Part shown: piece after piece, positions 1 through 8,866 of the stretch
Position numbering within the stretch: position 1 is the stretch's first letter
Layout of the letters: every line of letters begins with the position of its first letter
DNA from: Pseudomonas antarctica
Lineage (GTDB): Bacteria; Pseudomonadota; Gammaproteobacteria; Pseudomonadales; Pseudomonadaceae
Assembly (NCBI RefSeq): GCF_001647715.1
Contig: NZ_CP015600.1
Span: 6,377,450-6,441,449, forward strand
Reading direction: 5' to 3'
Length of the DNA: 64,000 nucleotides
The notes under the pieces: generated by a model
The model's input: the letters and a program-made list of their open reading frames with translations, nothing else
The model's database searches: none
What the model was told of the DNA's origin: nothing
Made by a program: the position numbers and the translations under genes

Positions 1-1455
1 GCGATACGCCGCAATCAGGAACGGCAGCGACAACAGCAACGCCGCGCCCCAGATCAATGCCTTCTGCCAACTCGGATCACTGATCCAGCCTTCCAGATAC
101 CCACCGATGCGCGCCGCGAAAAAGCTGCCGGTGAAGAATATCGCCACCACCAGCGCCAGGTTGACCCCCACTTGCAGGATGATTTTGCGGATCATCGACG
201 CCAGCATTGCCCCTTCACCCTGAGGCTGGATGCTGCGTAGCCATTCGCCATACATCCCAAATACCCGGCTCATGCGCTTAGGTATCACCGAGGCAATCTT
301 TAACGACAACGGGTCGGCACCGCGGATCAGGTAAGGCGTCAGCAAGGTGGTAATTGCCGAAACCGCCACCGCCACCGGATAGAGGAAGTCACTGGTAACC
401 TGCAAGGTCATGCCCAGCGCGGCGATGATGAATGAAAACTCGCCAATCTGTGACAGCCCCATGCCAACCCGCAGTGAGGTGCGGCCGTCGTTGCCGGCAA
501 TAAAAGCCCCCAGGCCGCAGGACAACATCTTGCCCAGCACCACCGCAACGGTAATCACCGCGATCGGCCACGCGTACTGCAGCAGGATTTGCGGGTCGAT
601 CATCAAACCGATGGCGACAAAGAAGATCGCGCTGAACATGTCTCGCACTGGCTCGATCAAGCGCTCGATCTTAATCAACTGGCGGGACTCGGCCATGATC
701 GCGCCGATCAGGAACGCGCCCAGCACCATGCTGTATTCCAGCTTGACCACCAGCAGGCAGAAGCCGAAACACAGACCCAATACGGTGATCAGCAGCATCT
801 CGTTGCTTTCGAACTTGGCCACGTAGGCCAGCAGGCGTGGCACCAGCAAAATGCCGATGACCAGCGCGACGATCATGAACAGCGAGAGCTTGCCGACCGT
901 GGAGAACACCTCGCCGGAGCTGACCGTACCACTGACGGCGATACTCGACAGCAAGGCGATAATGCCGATGCCGAGGATGTCCTCAACGATCAACACGCCA
1001 AAAATCAGCTGGGCGAAACGCTGGTTTTTCATCTTCAGGTCATTCAGTGCCTTGACGATGATGGTGGTCGAGGAGATCGCCAGGATCGCGCCGAGGAACA
1101 GCGAGTCCATGGTGTTCCAGGCGAACCATCGGCCGATCTCGTAGCCGATCCAGATCATCAGGATGATTTCGAGGAACGCCGCTATAAACGCGGTGGCGCC
1201 GACCTTGAACAACTTGCGCAGGCTGAACTCAAGGCCCAGACAGAACATCAGGAAGATCACCCCCAGCTCGGCGAGGGTCTTGATGGTGTCTTCGTCATGG
1301 ATCAGGCCGAATGGCGGGGTGTGAGGGCCGATGATGAACCCGGCGACGATATACCCCAGCACCACCGGCTGCTTGAGGCGATGAAACAGGACAGTGACAA
1401 CCCCTGCCACCAGCATGATCACGGCCAAGTCCTGGATAAAGCTGATGGCGTGCAT
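1..1455 (-). CDS. CPA2-family cation:proton antiporter (C-terminus cut by window edge)
   Basis: Open reading frame that starts at ATG 1455 and runs off the left edge after 485 codons, so the C-terminus is missing. The visible part is an almost continuous series of hydrophobic helices from residue 5 to about 400, typical of the Na+/H+ exchanger domain of Kef/CPA2 transporters, with motifs such as PVVLGYIVAGFIIGP near the N-terminus and a conserved SSTT stretch. These inner-membrane carriers exchange K+ or Na+ for protons. A C-terminal TrkA-N regulatory domain is common in the family, but whether it is present cannot be seen here. Family call is firm; the transported ion is not known. Confidence 0.85.
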   Translation of the reverse strand, partial: MHAISFIQDLAVIMLVAGVVTVLFHRLKQPVVLGYIVAGFIIGPHTPPFGLIHDEDTIKTLAELGVIFLMFCLGLEFSLRKLFKVGATAFIAAFLEIILMIWIGYEIGRWFAWNTMDSLFLGAILAISSTTIIVKALNDLKMKNQRFAQLIFGVLIVEDILGIGIIALLSSIAVSGTVSSGEVFSTVGKLSLFMIVALVIGILLVPRLLAYVAKFESNEMLLITVLGLCFGFCLLVVKLEYSMVLGAFLIGAIMAESRQLIKIERLIEPVRDMFSAIFFVAIGLMIDPQILLQYAWPIAVITVAVVLGKMLSCGLGAFIAGNDGRTSLRVGMGLSQIGEFSFIIAALGMTLQVTSDFLYPVAVAVSAITTLLTPYLIRGADPLSLKIASVIPKRMSRVFGMYGEWLRSIQPQGEGAMLASMIRKIILQVGVNLALVVAIFFTGSFFAARIGGYLEGWISDPSWQKALIWGAALLLSLPFLIAAYR

Positions 1456-1749
1456 GGCGAGGGGCTCCTTGAGGGTACTGGCGCTTTTCCCACTTCCACT
1501 CACGCCTTTGAAAAGTCGCAAAGAGCGGAAGGAAAAGTCTGCCTTGATCGTAAGAAATTCCCTGAGATGGGCGTTTGAAGGTTAACACCGCGACTTCCGG
1601 CAGAAAGCCGGTGCAATATATGGAAACAGATCGGTGCACGCGTGACGGCAAGCCGCCCACCGGCGTCCCGTTAGGGAGAGCGCTGCAAAGAGTTCAGCAC
1701 CCGTAGAGGTGCCGCCCCCCAACCAATGCCTACAACCCGTGAGTGTGCT
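1456..1749. other. Divergent intergenic region, possible structured leader
   Basis: About 294 bases between the antiporter and the thioesterase, which diverge from it. The first 150 bases hold no recognised signal. From about 1640 to 1715 the DNA is very GC-rich and has short self-complementary segments: CGGC/GCCG around 1647-1657 and GCACC/GGTGC near 1699-1714. This could be a folded 5' leader of the thioesterase gene or of the antiporter transcript. I compared it by eye with the riboswitch consensuses I know and found no match, so no class is assigned. Confidence 0.3.
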
Positions 1750-2235
1750 ATGGAACCCGGAAACGCCCAGCTGTCGATGACGGTATTGATGACCCCTGAC
1801 ATGGCCAACTTCTCAGGCAATGTCCACGGCGGCACCCTGCTCAAGTACCTCGACGAAGTGGCCTACGCCTGCGCGAGCCGTTACGCGGGCCGCTATGTCG
1901 TCACGTTGTCGGTCGACCAGGTGATCTTTCGCGAGCCGATCCATGTCGGCGAGTTGGTGACCTTCCTTGCCTCGGTCAACTACACCGGCAACACCTCAAT
2001 GGAAGTGGGCATTAAGGTGGTGACCGAGAACATCCGTGAGCGCTCGGTGCGCCATACCAACAGCTGCTTTTTCACCATGGTGGCCGTGGACGACCAGCGC
2101 AAACCCGCCGCCGTACCGCCGCTGCAGCCGCAGAACAGCGAAGACAAGCGCCGGTTTGTGCAGGCCCAGCAGCGTCGGCAGATTCGCCAGGAGCTGGAAA
2201 AGCGCTATCAGGAAATCAAAGCCGACGCGCCGTAA
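1750..2235 (+). CDS. Acyl-CoA thioesterase, hotdog-fold (YciA/BACH type)
   Basis: Small soluble hotdog protein, 161 residues from ATG 1750. It hydrolyses acyl-CoA thioesters to free acid and CoA. The signature GNVHGGTLLKYLDEVA, with its conserved Asn, His and Asp, lies near residues 20-37, and the core ends with the FTMVAVDD strand. The C-terminus is a charged helix rich in Arg, Gln and Glu, as in other Pseudomonas members. An in-frame ATG at 1726 would add eight residues; 1750 is preferred because family proteins begin close to MEPGNAQLSMTV, although neither start has a strong ribosome site. Monocistronic; a REPIN follows the stop codon. Confidence 0.85.
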   Translation: MEPGNAQLSMTVLMTPDMANFSGNVHGGTLLKYLDEVAYACASRYAGRYVVTLSVDQVIFREPIHVGELVTFLASVNYTGNTSMEVGIKVVTENIRERSVRHTNSCFFTMVAVDDQRKPAAVPPLQPQNSEDKRRFVQAQQRRQIRQELEKRYQEIKADAP

Positions 2236-2260
2236 GCCTCAGGCTGTAAATCCAATCAAA

Positions 2261-2351
2261 ATGTGGGAGCGGGCTTGCTCGCGAATACGGTGGGTCAGTC
2301 ATTGGTAAGTCGACTGACACTCCGCTTTCGCGAGCAAGCCCGCTCCCACAT
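2261..2351. repeat. REPIN (inverted pair of REP sequences)
   Basis: Two inverted arms, GTGGGAGCGGGCTTGCTCGC and its complement, enclose about 40 bases of variable sequence. The same arms recur at 16598-16688 and 46388-46478 in this window. REPINs are short non-autonomous elements of the P. fluorescens group that lie between genes and are mobilised by a RAYT transposase encoded elsewhere. This copy sits in the convergent gap between the thioesterase and pdxY and may also end transcription from both sides. Confidence 0.9.
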
Positions 2352-2365
2352 TGGGTTCCGGGTAC

Positions 2366-3238
2366 TTACAGACTGATCGGCGTGGCCTCGAAGCGTACCC
2401 GGGGGTGGGCGATACGGTCCTGGGCGCGTACCAGTTCCAACTCGTAACTGGCGCAGGCCTGGGTTTCCAGCAGCACTTCATGCACCGCAGCCGCCGTAAA
2501 CTCGAAGGCCGCCAGCAAGCTGTCACCCAACAGCACCCGCGCCAGGAACAGCCCTGACGTCAGGTCGCCCACGCCCACCGGCTGGCGCGGGAACGCCAGC
2601 AACGGCCGACGCAAGTGCCAGCTGCCGTCGGCAGTCACCAGCAGCATCTCGAAACCCTCCGGCAATTTGCCCGGGTAATCCAGGTGCTTGACCAGGACCG
2701 CCTTCGGCCCGCGTGCCAGCAATGCCTTGGCCATGCCCAGGCAGTCGAACAGCGATTGCGGCTTGCGCCCGGCAAAGCTGTCGAGCTCCAGCTGGTTGGG
2801 GCACAGGAAATCCGCCAGGGCGGCCGCCTCGTCCAGCAGGAAATCGCTGACTTCCTGGGGCACGATACAACCCTTTTCCGGGTGACCCATCACCGGGTCG
2901 CACAGGTACAGGGCCTTGGGGTTGATGGCTTTGATCCGCGCCACACCCGTCAGAATCGCACGGCCCTGGTCCGCACTGCCGAGGTAGCCGGACAGCACCG
3001 CATCGCAGTTGCCGAGCTCGCCAATCGCGGCAATGCCTTCCACCAGTGCCGGAATTTGCTGCGGCGCCAACACTTCGCCCGCCCACTGGCCATACTGAGT
3101 GTGATTGGAGAATTGCACGGTGTTGAGCGGCCAGACGTTCACCCCGACCCGCTGCATGGGGAACACGGCGGCGCTGTTTCCGGCGTGGCCAAAGACCACA
3201 TGAGACTGGATCGCAAGCAGATGAGGTGTGCGTTTCAT
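2366..3238 (-). CDS. pdxY: Pyridoxal kinase PdxY
   Basis: Cytoplasmic kinase of 290 residues, the normal length of PdxY. It phosphorylates pyridoxal with ATP in the vitamin B6 salvage pathway. The ribokinase-like fold is recognisable from the N-terminal [15 protein letters not shown], which binds substrate, the LYLCDPVMG segment near residue 115 and the C-terminal anion-hole motif [12 protein letters not shown], whose Asp is the catalytic base. The start ATG at 3238 gives the usual [14 protein letters not shown] beginning. It is transcribed alone, divergent from the DUF3301 gene and convergent with the thioesterase. Confidence 0.95.
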   Translation of the reverse strand: MKRTPHLLAIQSHVVFGHAGNSAAVFPMQRVGVNVWPLNTVQFSNHTQYGQWAGEVLAPQQIPALVEGIAAIGELGNCDAVLSGYLGSADQGRAILTGVARIKAINPKALYLCDPVMGHPEKGCIVPQEVSDFLLDEAAALADFLCPNQLELDSFAGRKPQSLFDCLGMAKALLARGPKAVLVKHLDYPGKLPEGFEMLLVTADGSWHLRRPLLAFPRQPVGVGDLTSGLFLARVLLGDSLLAAFEFTAAAVHEVLLETQACASYELELVRAQDRIAHPRVRFEATPISL

Positions 3239-3355
3239 GCGGGGGATTTCCGTAAAGCCGTTGAAATTCTAGCCGCGCAGTATGCGACTAAACACAGCCT
3301 ATACGACAGACCAGAGACACAGTTAAGCTGCTCTCACTTTGTTGGAGTTCATCGC

Positions 3356-3751
3356 ATGCTGACCCTGGGAAACATCTTTGTGTTGATGCTGCTGGCGACT
3401 GGCGCCGCTTGGGTGTGGCACAACCACGGCCTGCGCGAGCGGGCGCTGGAGCGGGTCAAGCAACATTGCGCCAAGCTCGATATCGAACTGCTCGACGGCG
3501 CGGTGGCGTTGAAACGCATCGGTTTTGTGAAGGATGCCAAGGGTCGGCGGCGCTTGGCACGTATCTATAACTTTGAATTCACCGTGACCGGCGAAACCCG
3601 CCATCCCGGGACTATCACCCAGTTCGGCGCCCACAGCGCGCAGATTGAACTGGCGCCCTACCCGTTCGAGATCAAGACGCCGCTGCCCAGCGCGGAAGTG
3701 ATCGAGCTAAGCCAGTGGCGCCAGGACCACGCCACCAAGACGCGTCACTGA
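3356..3751 (+). CDS. DUF3301 family protein, membrane-anchored
   Basis: A 131-residue protein of unknown function. The ATG at 3356 has a good ribosome site (TTGGAG, 3343-3348). An N-terminal hydrophobic helix (residues 4-22, LGNIFVLMLLATGAAWVWH) should anchor it in the inner membrane, followed by a soluble domain with the QHCAKLDIELLDGAVALKR pattern typical of DUF3301. The longer upstream reading frame antisense to pdxY is not coding. It converges with the next gene and their 3' ends overlap by 7 bases. Confidence 0.85.
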   Translation: MLTLGNIFVLMLLATGAAWVWHNHGLRERALERVKQHCAKLDIELLDGAVALKRIGFVKDAKGRRRLARIYNFEFTVTGETRHPGTITQFGAHSAQIELAPYPFEIKTPLPSAEVIELSQWRQDHATKTRH

Positions 3752-4719
3752 CGACAGGCGGCCAGCGCGCTCTGCAATGCGACTACGTCCTGTGGCTCGC
3801 TGAAAATCAATTCAATGCGCGAATCGCGGCGCCACTCGCTGGGTTGCCAGACGAGTGGGCTTTTATCCACAGCGTTGGCGCTGACCCACCCATGGCGGCT
3901 GTGGATAACCAGTTTGGCGCGGCGCCATGCAAGACTTGTCAGCCAATGGGACAGGCGCCCGGTTTCGAATTGCTGGCTCGGGTGCCAACGCCAACCGATG
4001 CTCCAGCCACCCTCTTGAGCCTGGCTCAGGCAGATGGGCAGTGTGGGATCGCTCCAGATGGCTGGCATCTGCGCCAAGCCTTTGGGCACATCGAAGTTAT
4101 CCACAGGGGCGCCAGCTTTGGTCTGGAGGCCCGGCAACTGCGCGAGCGGCAAGTGCGCCTGGCGGGTCCAGTAAAGCGGGCAGTCGGGTAATTGTCTTTC
4201 GACGGCTTGGCGCTGCGCGGTATCCAGTGTTTCGTCCTTGTTCAATACCAGCAGCCCGGCGCTGGCCAAGGTCTCGCGCTGCGCTTGTGGCAAGGGTTTG
4301 CCCGCCGCCAATGCCTGGGCATCCAGCACCAGTACACAAGGCTGGACCGCCAGCACGTTTTGCCAGGGTGCTTCGCGCAATTGCTTGAGCAATTGTGCGG
4401 GATGACCCAAACCCGAGGGCTCGATAAACAACCGATCCGGTTTAGCCTTGCGCAATAAGCGGCCCAGGCCTACCTGGAACGGTGCACCATTCACACAGCA
4501 CAAACAGCCACCGGCGACTTCGCCCAGGGCAATGCCATCGTCGTCCTGGGTGAGTAACGCCGCATCCAGGCCAATCTGCCCGAACTCATTGATCAGTACC
4601 GCCCAGCGCTCGTTGGCCGGGCGTTGGGCCAGCAGGTGCTTGATCAGGCTGGTCTTGCCGGCGCCCAAAGGCCCGGCAATCACGTGAGTAGGAATGTTCT
4701 GCAGCATGATAGGCATCAT
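3745..4719 (-). CDS. COG0523-family GTPase, putative zinc chaperone (last gene of dksA2 operon)
   Basis: CobW-like P-loop GTPase of 324 residues. Walker A GPLGAGKT is at 16-23 and the metal-binding CxCC motif, GGCLCC, at 70-75. The C-terminal third resembles the CobW C-terminal domain. Members of this family are thought to load metal onto client proteins using GTP. It is the fourth gene behind the Zur box at 7067-7081, 32 bases downstream of the DUF1826 gene, and it differs clearly from the other COG0523 protein in the same operon (zigA). Having two paralogues suggests distinct clients. ATGs at 4719, 4716 and 4707 are all possible starts. Confidence 0.85.
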   Translation of the reverse strand: MMPIMLQNIPTHVIAGPLGAGKTSLIKHLLAQRPANERWAVLINEFGQIGLDAALLTQDDDGIALGEVAGGCLCCVNGAPFQVGLGRLLRKAKPDRLFIEPSGLGHPAQLLKQLREAPWQNVLAVQPCVLVLDAQALAAGKPLPQAQRETLASAGLLVLNKDETLDTAQRQAVERQLPDCPLYWTRQAHLPLAQLPGLQTKAGAPVDNFDVPKGLAQMPAIWSDPTLPICLSQAQEGGWSIGWRWHPSQQFETGRLSHWLTSLAWRRAKLVIHSRHGWVSANAVDKSPLVWQPSEWRRDSRIELIFSEPQDVVALQSALAACRQ

Positions 4720-4751
4720 TCAGACCGTGTAGAGAGCTTGATCCTACCCGG

Positions 4752-5396
4752 TTATGCCAGCCAATCCAGCGTCAGGATCAACCGTCGCTCATCGGCCTTG
4801 AGCGCCGGCGAGCGGTGAATCAGGCCATGGGCTTCGTTGCCGTGCCACTTGGTGCCCTTGAGCAAGGCCACCTCGCCACAGTCGATTTGCTCAATGCGCT
4901 CGGTGGGTTCGGCATCCGGTTGGCTCAGTTTTCGGCGGTCCATCACCCCTTCGCGCAACCACTGGCTACCGATTCCGGCGTAGGTGGTAATCAACCGAAC
5001 GGGTACATGGTCAACGTGAAAACGTGGGCACATGGCCTTGTCCAACAGGCGCAAACGCACGCCAATACGCTTGGCACCGAGCAGGCAGGCGAACGCGCTG
5101 ACCAGCCACGACACATCGGCGATAAACCCTTCGTAGCCTTCAAGATCACGGCAACTTGACGCCAAACCCTGCAAATTCGGCTCGGCGTCTTCGTTGTTGA
5201 GTTCGATCACCAGGGATTCGGCCAAAGGCTCATTCAGCGCCACCAGCAAGGCGCCGAATTCGGCAATATGATGGGGCAATTGGCGCCGCCATGTCGCCAG
5301 GTTTACGCCTTCTTCCAGAATATCGGACAGTGCCAGCGGGGTTTCCCCGCGGGTCTGACGTATCACGGGACGCAGGGGGATAACCGGTGCCAACAT
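4752..5396 (-). CDS. DUF1826 protein, Zur-regulon member
   Basis: A 214-residue cytoplasmic protein of unknown function, found beside COG0523 genes in zinc-starvation clusters. The ATG at 5396 overlaps the zigA stop as TGATG, which indicates translational coupling; a GTG one codon upstream is also possible. Residues 123-131 carry CPRFHVDHV and residues 194-197 carry HRSP, with a KWHGNEAHG stretch between. An HxD pair followed by a distal His and Arg resembles the iron-binding triad of 2-oxoglutarate oxygenases. That resemblance is my inference from residue pattern only. Confidence 0.8.
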   Translation of the reverse strand: MLAPVIPLRPVIRQTRGETPLALSDILEEGVNLATWRRQLPHHIAEFGALLVALNEPLAESLVIELNNEDAEPNLQGLASSCRDLEGYEGFIADVSWLVSAFACLLGAKRIGVRLRLLDKAMCPRFHVDHVPVRLITTYAGIGSQWLREGVMDRRKLSQPDAEPTERIEQIDCGEVALLKGTKWHGNEAHGLIHRSPALKADERRLILTLDWLA

Positions 5397-6601
5397 CACG
5401 CGACCTCTTCATACCAAGGGCCAAAGGGGTCGGCCAGCAAGCGCCAACTTTCGACACCCAGAGCCATTTCGTCATCCGTGAGCAAACAGGCGTCCAGCTC
5501 GGCGCGCATCTGGCTGAAGTCGATGTTTTGCCCGATAAACACCAGCTCCTGGCGGCAATCGCCGGTGCTCAGCTGCCAGTTGCCCATGATCGCCGCCACG
5601 CTTTCTTCGTCCTGAGGCCATTGGCTTTTCGGCACAAAACGCCACCAGCGCCCAGCAAAGCCATGGCGCATCAATCCTCCGGCCTGAGACCAACTGCCCG
5701 CATCCTGATGCTTGCTGGCCAGCCAGAAAAAGCCTTTGGAGCGCAGCAGTTTGCCGTTTACCCACGGACGGTCGATGAAGTTGAAAAAGCGCTGCGGATG
5801 AAATGGGCGGCGCGCACGATAAGCCGTGGAAGCGATGCCGTATTCTTGCGTTTCCGGCACATGTTCACCGCGCAATTCCTGCAACCAGCCAGGGGCCTGG
5901 GCAGCGCGTTCGAAGTCAAAGCGGCCGGTGTTCAGGATCTTGTTAAGCGGCACCTCACCCATGACCATCGGAATGATTTCTGCTTGGGCGTTGAGGCGCT
6001 CGAGGATGGCCATCAGTTCTTCGCGTTCGCGGCTGCTGATCAGGTCGATCTTGCTGATCAAGATCACGTCGGCGAACTCGATTTGCTCGATCAGCAGGTC
6101 GGTGATCGAGCGTTCATCTTCTTCGCCGAGGGTTTCGCCGCGTGAGGCCAGGCTTTCAGCGGCCTGGTAGTCGAGCAGGAAGTTCATGCCATCCACCACG
6201 GTGACCATGGTGTCCAGGCGCGCAATATCGGCCAGGCTCTGCTCGTTTTCATCACGAAAGGTGAACGTTTCTGCCACGGGCAACGGCTCGGAAATACCAG
6301 TGGATTCGATCAACAGGTAATCGAACCGACCTTCCTTGGCGAGTTTTCCGACTTCTTCCAGCAAGTCTTCACGCAAAGTGCAGCAGATGCAGCCGTTGCT
6401 CATTTCTACCAGTTTTTCTTCGGAGCGGTTCAGGGTGACATCACGCTGAACCTCGCTGCCGTCAATGTTGATTTCGCTCATGTCGTTGACGATCACCGCC
6501 ACCCGCAGGTTTTCGCGGTTGCGCAGGACGTAGTTGAGCAGCGTGCTTTTACCGGCGCCTAGAAAACCGGACAACACGGTAACGGGGAGACGATCTGGCA
6601 T
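5396..6601 (-). CDS. zigA: Zinc-responsive COG0523 GTPase ZigA
   Basis: G3E-type GTPase of 401 residues. GFLGAGKST is at 12-20, the chaperone motif NGCICC gives Cys 71, 73 and 74, and SKIDL is the guanine-specificity motif. A long CobW C-terminal domain follows. ZigA-type proteins are induced by zinc limitation and are thought to deliver zinc to, or protect, essential zinc enzymes. It is the second gene of the Zur-box operon, 27 bases after dksA2, and its stop overlaps the start of the DUF1826 gene. The position next to a zinc-independent DksA supports the assignment. Confidence 0.88.
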   Translation of the reverse strand: MPDRLPVTVLSGFLGAGKSTLLNYVLRNRENLRVAVIVNDMSEINIDGSEVQRDVTLNRSEEKLVEMSNGCICCTLREDLLEEVGKLAKEGRFDYLLIESTGISEPLPVAETFTFRDENEQSLADIARLDTMVTVVDGMNFLLDYQAAESLASRGETLGEEDERSITDLLIEQIEFADVILISKIDLISSREREELMAILERLNAQAEIIPMVMGEVPLNKILNTGRFDFERAAQAPGWLQELRGEHVPETQEYGIASTAYRARRPFHPQRFFNFIDRPWVNGKLLRSKGFFWLASKHQDAGSWSQAGGLMRHGFAGRWWRFVPKSQWPQDEESVAAIMGNWQLSTGDCRQELVFIGQNIDFSQMRAELDACLLTDDEMALGVESWRLLADPFGPWYEEVA

Positions 6602-6628
6602 CAGGTATTCCTCATCAGGGTTGGCCGG

Positions 6629-7033
6629 TCAAATCGCCCGTTTATGGCGTTCGCGCAGCTCTTCACGTTCTTTGGCTTCGATACTCAAGGTGGCGGTGGG
6701 GCGCAGTAGCAAGCGTTGCAGGCCAATGGATTCGCCAGTGTCACGGCACCAGCCGTATTCGCCGCGGGCCAGCAGTTCGAGGGCGTCGTCGATCTTGTCC
6801 AACAGCTTCTTTTCCCGCTCAAGCAGGCGTAGTTGCCATTGGCGCTGTTCTTCGGCGCTGCCCATATCGGCGGGGTCGCTATTGGTTTCCTGCTCACGCA
6901 GCACCAGGAACTGGCCCTCAATGCGCGCTTGCAGCTCAGTACGCTGGGCAAGCAGCAATTCACGGAAGAACCTTTGCTGGGCTTCATTCATGTAGTTGGC
7001 GGGCGGTTGGGCCAGCAGGTCTTGTTCAGTCAT
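6629..7033 (-). CDS. dksA2: Zinc-independent RNA polymerase-binding factor DksA2
   Basis: A 134-residue DksA-family protein. DksA inserts a coiled coil into the RNA polymerase secondary channel and acts with ppGpp on stringent promoters. The tip residues Asp53 and Asp56 (DPAD) are conserved. Of the four zinc-finger cysteines of standard DksA only Cys96 remains; the others are Thr99, Ser117 and Ala120, so this paralogue should fold without zinc. It is the first gene downstream of a perfect Zur palindrome, 33 bases from the start codon, as expected for a backup used when zinc is short. Confidence 0.95.
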   Translation of the reverse strand: MTEQDLLAQPPANYMNEAQQRFFRELLLAQRTELQARIEGQFLVLREQETNSDPADMGSAEEQRQWQLRLLEREKKLLDKIDDALELLARGEYGWCRDTGESIGLQRLLLRPTATLSIEAKEREELRERHKRAI

Positions 7034-7066
7034 AGGAAGCGGGTCACGGGTCAGGCTGTGGTTTTA

Positions 7067-7081
7067 TGTTATAGTATAACA
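7067..7081. promoter_or_regulatory. Zur box between dksA2 and a divergent secreted-protein gene
   Basis: TGTTATAGTATAACA is a perfect palindrome with 7-bp arms around a central G and matches the gammaproteobacterial Zur operator. It lies 33 bases upstream of dksA2 and 80 bases upstream of the divergent gene at 7162, so zinc-bound Zur could repress both. Confidence 0.88.
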
Positions 7082-7161
7082 ACACAAATAAGCTAATCCC
7101 GACTTGCTCACCACGACGAAGGGCGCAATGCTTGAGCACTTCCCTTGCCCCGAGAAACGCT

Positions 7162-7530
7162 ATGAAACGCCTGTTGTACGCCCTGTTATTGGCAGCGGCA
7201 GGACCTGCCTGCGCCCAAATGCCAAGCCTGTTGGCGAACTGCACGCGCAGCGCCAACCTGCTGGCCTGCGTGGATCCGTTGGGGAATGCCTACAGCGTGG
7301 CGACTGTCGGCAGCACCACGTACTTGCGCGGTTTCGAGGTGATCGGCAAACGCTACTGGGCACAAACCAACAGCCGCTATGGGCAGCTGACGTTCTTTAC
7401 TGGGTTAGCGTCCGACGGAGAGGCGTGGGTCGGCTACACGCGACGCGTGGGCTGGACCACCCTCAACCGGTTTTCCAGCTCAGGTGGCGCCAGTGCCAAG
7501 TTCACGTGCAGCCGTATGACCGGCTGTTAG
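7162..7530 (+). CDS. Small exported protein of unknown function, probably Zur-controlled
   Basis: A 122-residue protein starting at ATG 7162. The first 19 residues (MKRLLYALLLAAAGPACAQ) form a Sec signal peptide, so the mature product is periplasmic or secreted. The mature part has four cysteines, two near its N-terminus (NCTRSANLLAC) and two at the very end (FTCSRMTGC), which could form disulfides or bind metal, and is rich in Gly, Ser, Thr and aromatic residues. I recognise no domain. It shares the Zur box region with dksA2. Its stop overlaps that of the convergent amidase gene. Confidence 0.7.
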   Translation: MKRLLYALLLAAAGPACAQMPSLLANCTRSANLLACVDPLGNAYSVATVGSTTYLRGFEVIGKRYWAQTNSRYGQLTFFTGLASDGEAWVGYTRRVGWTTLNRFSSSGGASAKFTCSRMTGC

Positions 7531-8738
7531 ACCTGGCCGTTCTTCTGCTCTTGAACCCAGGCCATGTAGCTGTTCATCGGTGGGTTCTTCTCGAAGTATT
7601 TTTTCAATCCCTCAAACAGGCCATCCGCCACCGCCTGTTGATGACGCGCAGTCACCAACCGCTGGGCGTCCTGGGTATTAGAGATAAACCCGGTCTCGAC
7701 CAGAATAGAGGGGACGTCCGGTGATTTAAGTACCGCAAAACCAGCCTGCTCCACGCGCTTCTGGTGCAGCGTGGTGATGCTCTGCAGGCTGCCCAACACC
7801 GAGCTGCCCAGTTGCAGGCTGGAGGCGATGGTGGCGTTCATCGACATATCGAGAATCACCCCGGCCAACATCGGGTCCTTGTCCTTGAGATTGAGCAAGG
7901 TCGTGGCGCCCAACAGGTCCGCGCCGTTTTCGCGCTGCGCCATAAAGCGCGCCGTAGCGGAAGTTGCGCCCCCTTCAGACAACGCATACACCGAGGCACC
8001 GGATGCCGTGAGACGTGGCGCGGCGTCGGCATGCACCGAGATAAACATATCGGCCTTGTGCTGGCGCGCAATGTCCACACGCTTGCGCAGCGGCACGAAG
8101 AAGTCATCGTTGCGCACCAGTTTCACGTCAAAGCCCTTCTCACGCTTCAAGCGTTTGGCCAGCAATTGGGCGATCGATAGCACCACGTCTTTTTCGCGCT
8201 GGCCCCTGGAGCCGATGGCGCCAGGGTCTTTACCGCCGTGGCCGGGGTCAACCACCACGATGATGTCGCGCTTGGGATGCGCTTTGTCTACCGGCGCGAC
8301 CAGAGGAGGCGGTTCAGCGGCTATTTGGCGCGGGGCATGAGTGGCGTTGGTCAGGTCGAGCACCAGGCGATGACCTTGGCCATCCTGGGGCGGCAATAAA
8401 AAGCTGTTGAGCTGCATCGGCGCGGCCAGGTCCAGCACGATGCGTGTGTCGCCTTTGCCGAAATGCCCGGAGCGGATCGAAGTAATCCCGCTGTTCTTCA
8501 ATGCCAGCTGAGAAAAATCCCCCGACAGCCCGGCGCCGCTCAGGTCGATGATCAAACGTTCCGGTGAGGTCAGGGAAAAGGTCTTGTATTGCACCGGGCC
8601 GCTAAGGTCGAACACCAGCCGCAGTTTATCGTCCGAGCGCCACAGGCGCGCATTGCGGATCTGCGTGGCGTAGGCCCCCAAAGGCAAGGTGAACAGGGGA
8701 CTGACCAGCAGCAGGTTGAGGAGCTGACGTCTGTGCAT
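7527..8738 (-). CDS. N-acetylmuramoyl-L-alanine amidase (AmiA/AmiC type), Zur-linked paralogue
   Basis: A 403-residue periplasmic zinc amidase that removes peptides from peptidoglycan during cell separation. The N-terminus MHRRQLLNLLLVSPLFTLP looks like a twin-arginine signal. An AMIN domain (about 27-125) targets the septum. The Amidase_3 domain (about 165-385) contains DPGHGGKDPGAIG, the REKDVV glutamate, SVHADA and LVETGFISN, which supply the usual zinc ligands and catalytic Glu. The start at 8738 places the signal at the N-terminus; an upstream ATG at 8777 is less likely. It diverges from folE2 across the second Zur box. Confidence 0.88.
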   Translation of the reverse strand: MHRRQLLNLLLVSPLFTLPLGAYATQIRNARLWRSDDKLRLVFDLSGPVQYKTFSLTSPERLIIDLSGAGLSGDFSQLALKNSGITSIRSGHFGKGDTRIVLDLAAPMQLNSFLLPPQDGQGHRLVLDLTNATHAPRQIAAEPPPLVAPVDKAHPKRDIIVVVDPGHGGKDPGAIGSRGQREKDVVLSIAQLLAKRLKREKGFDVKLVRNDDFFVPLRKRVDIARQHKADMFISVHADAAPRLTASGASVYALSEGGATSATARFMAQRENGADLLGATTLLNLKDKDPMLAGVILDMSMNATIASSLQLGSSVLGSLQSITTLHQKRVEQAGFAVLKSPDVPSILVETGFISNTQDAQRLVTARHQQAVADGLFEGLKKYFEKNPPMNSYMAWVQEQKNGQV

Positions 8739-8821
8739 GACATATACCGCAAATAGAGGAGCGTCCCTGCTCGACATGACTGAAGAAAGGCTGGAGCAGA
8801 AAAATCATCGTCGATTCAATA

Positions 8822-8834
8822 GTTATAATATAAC
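8822..8834. promoter_or_regulatory. Zur box between the amidase gene and folE2
   Basis: GTTATAATATAAC is a perfect palindrome with 6-bp arms that match those of the box at 7067-7081. It is 32 bases upstream of the folE2 start at 8867 and 83 bases upstream of the amidase start, the same arrangement as the first box. Confidence 0.87.
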
Positions 8835-8866
8835 ATGTCTTTTTATTTCCAACGATGGACCTGCCC

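Noticed and set aside
589..1578. 329-codon plus-strand frame at the left end
   Set aside because: Antisense to the antiporter whose real frame continues past the window edge.
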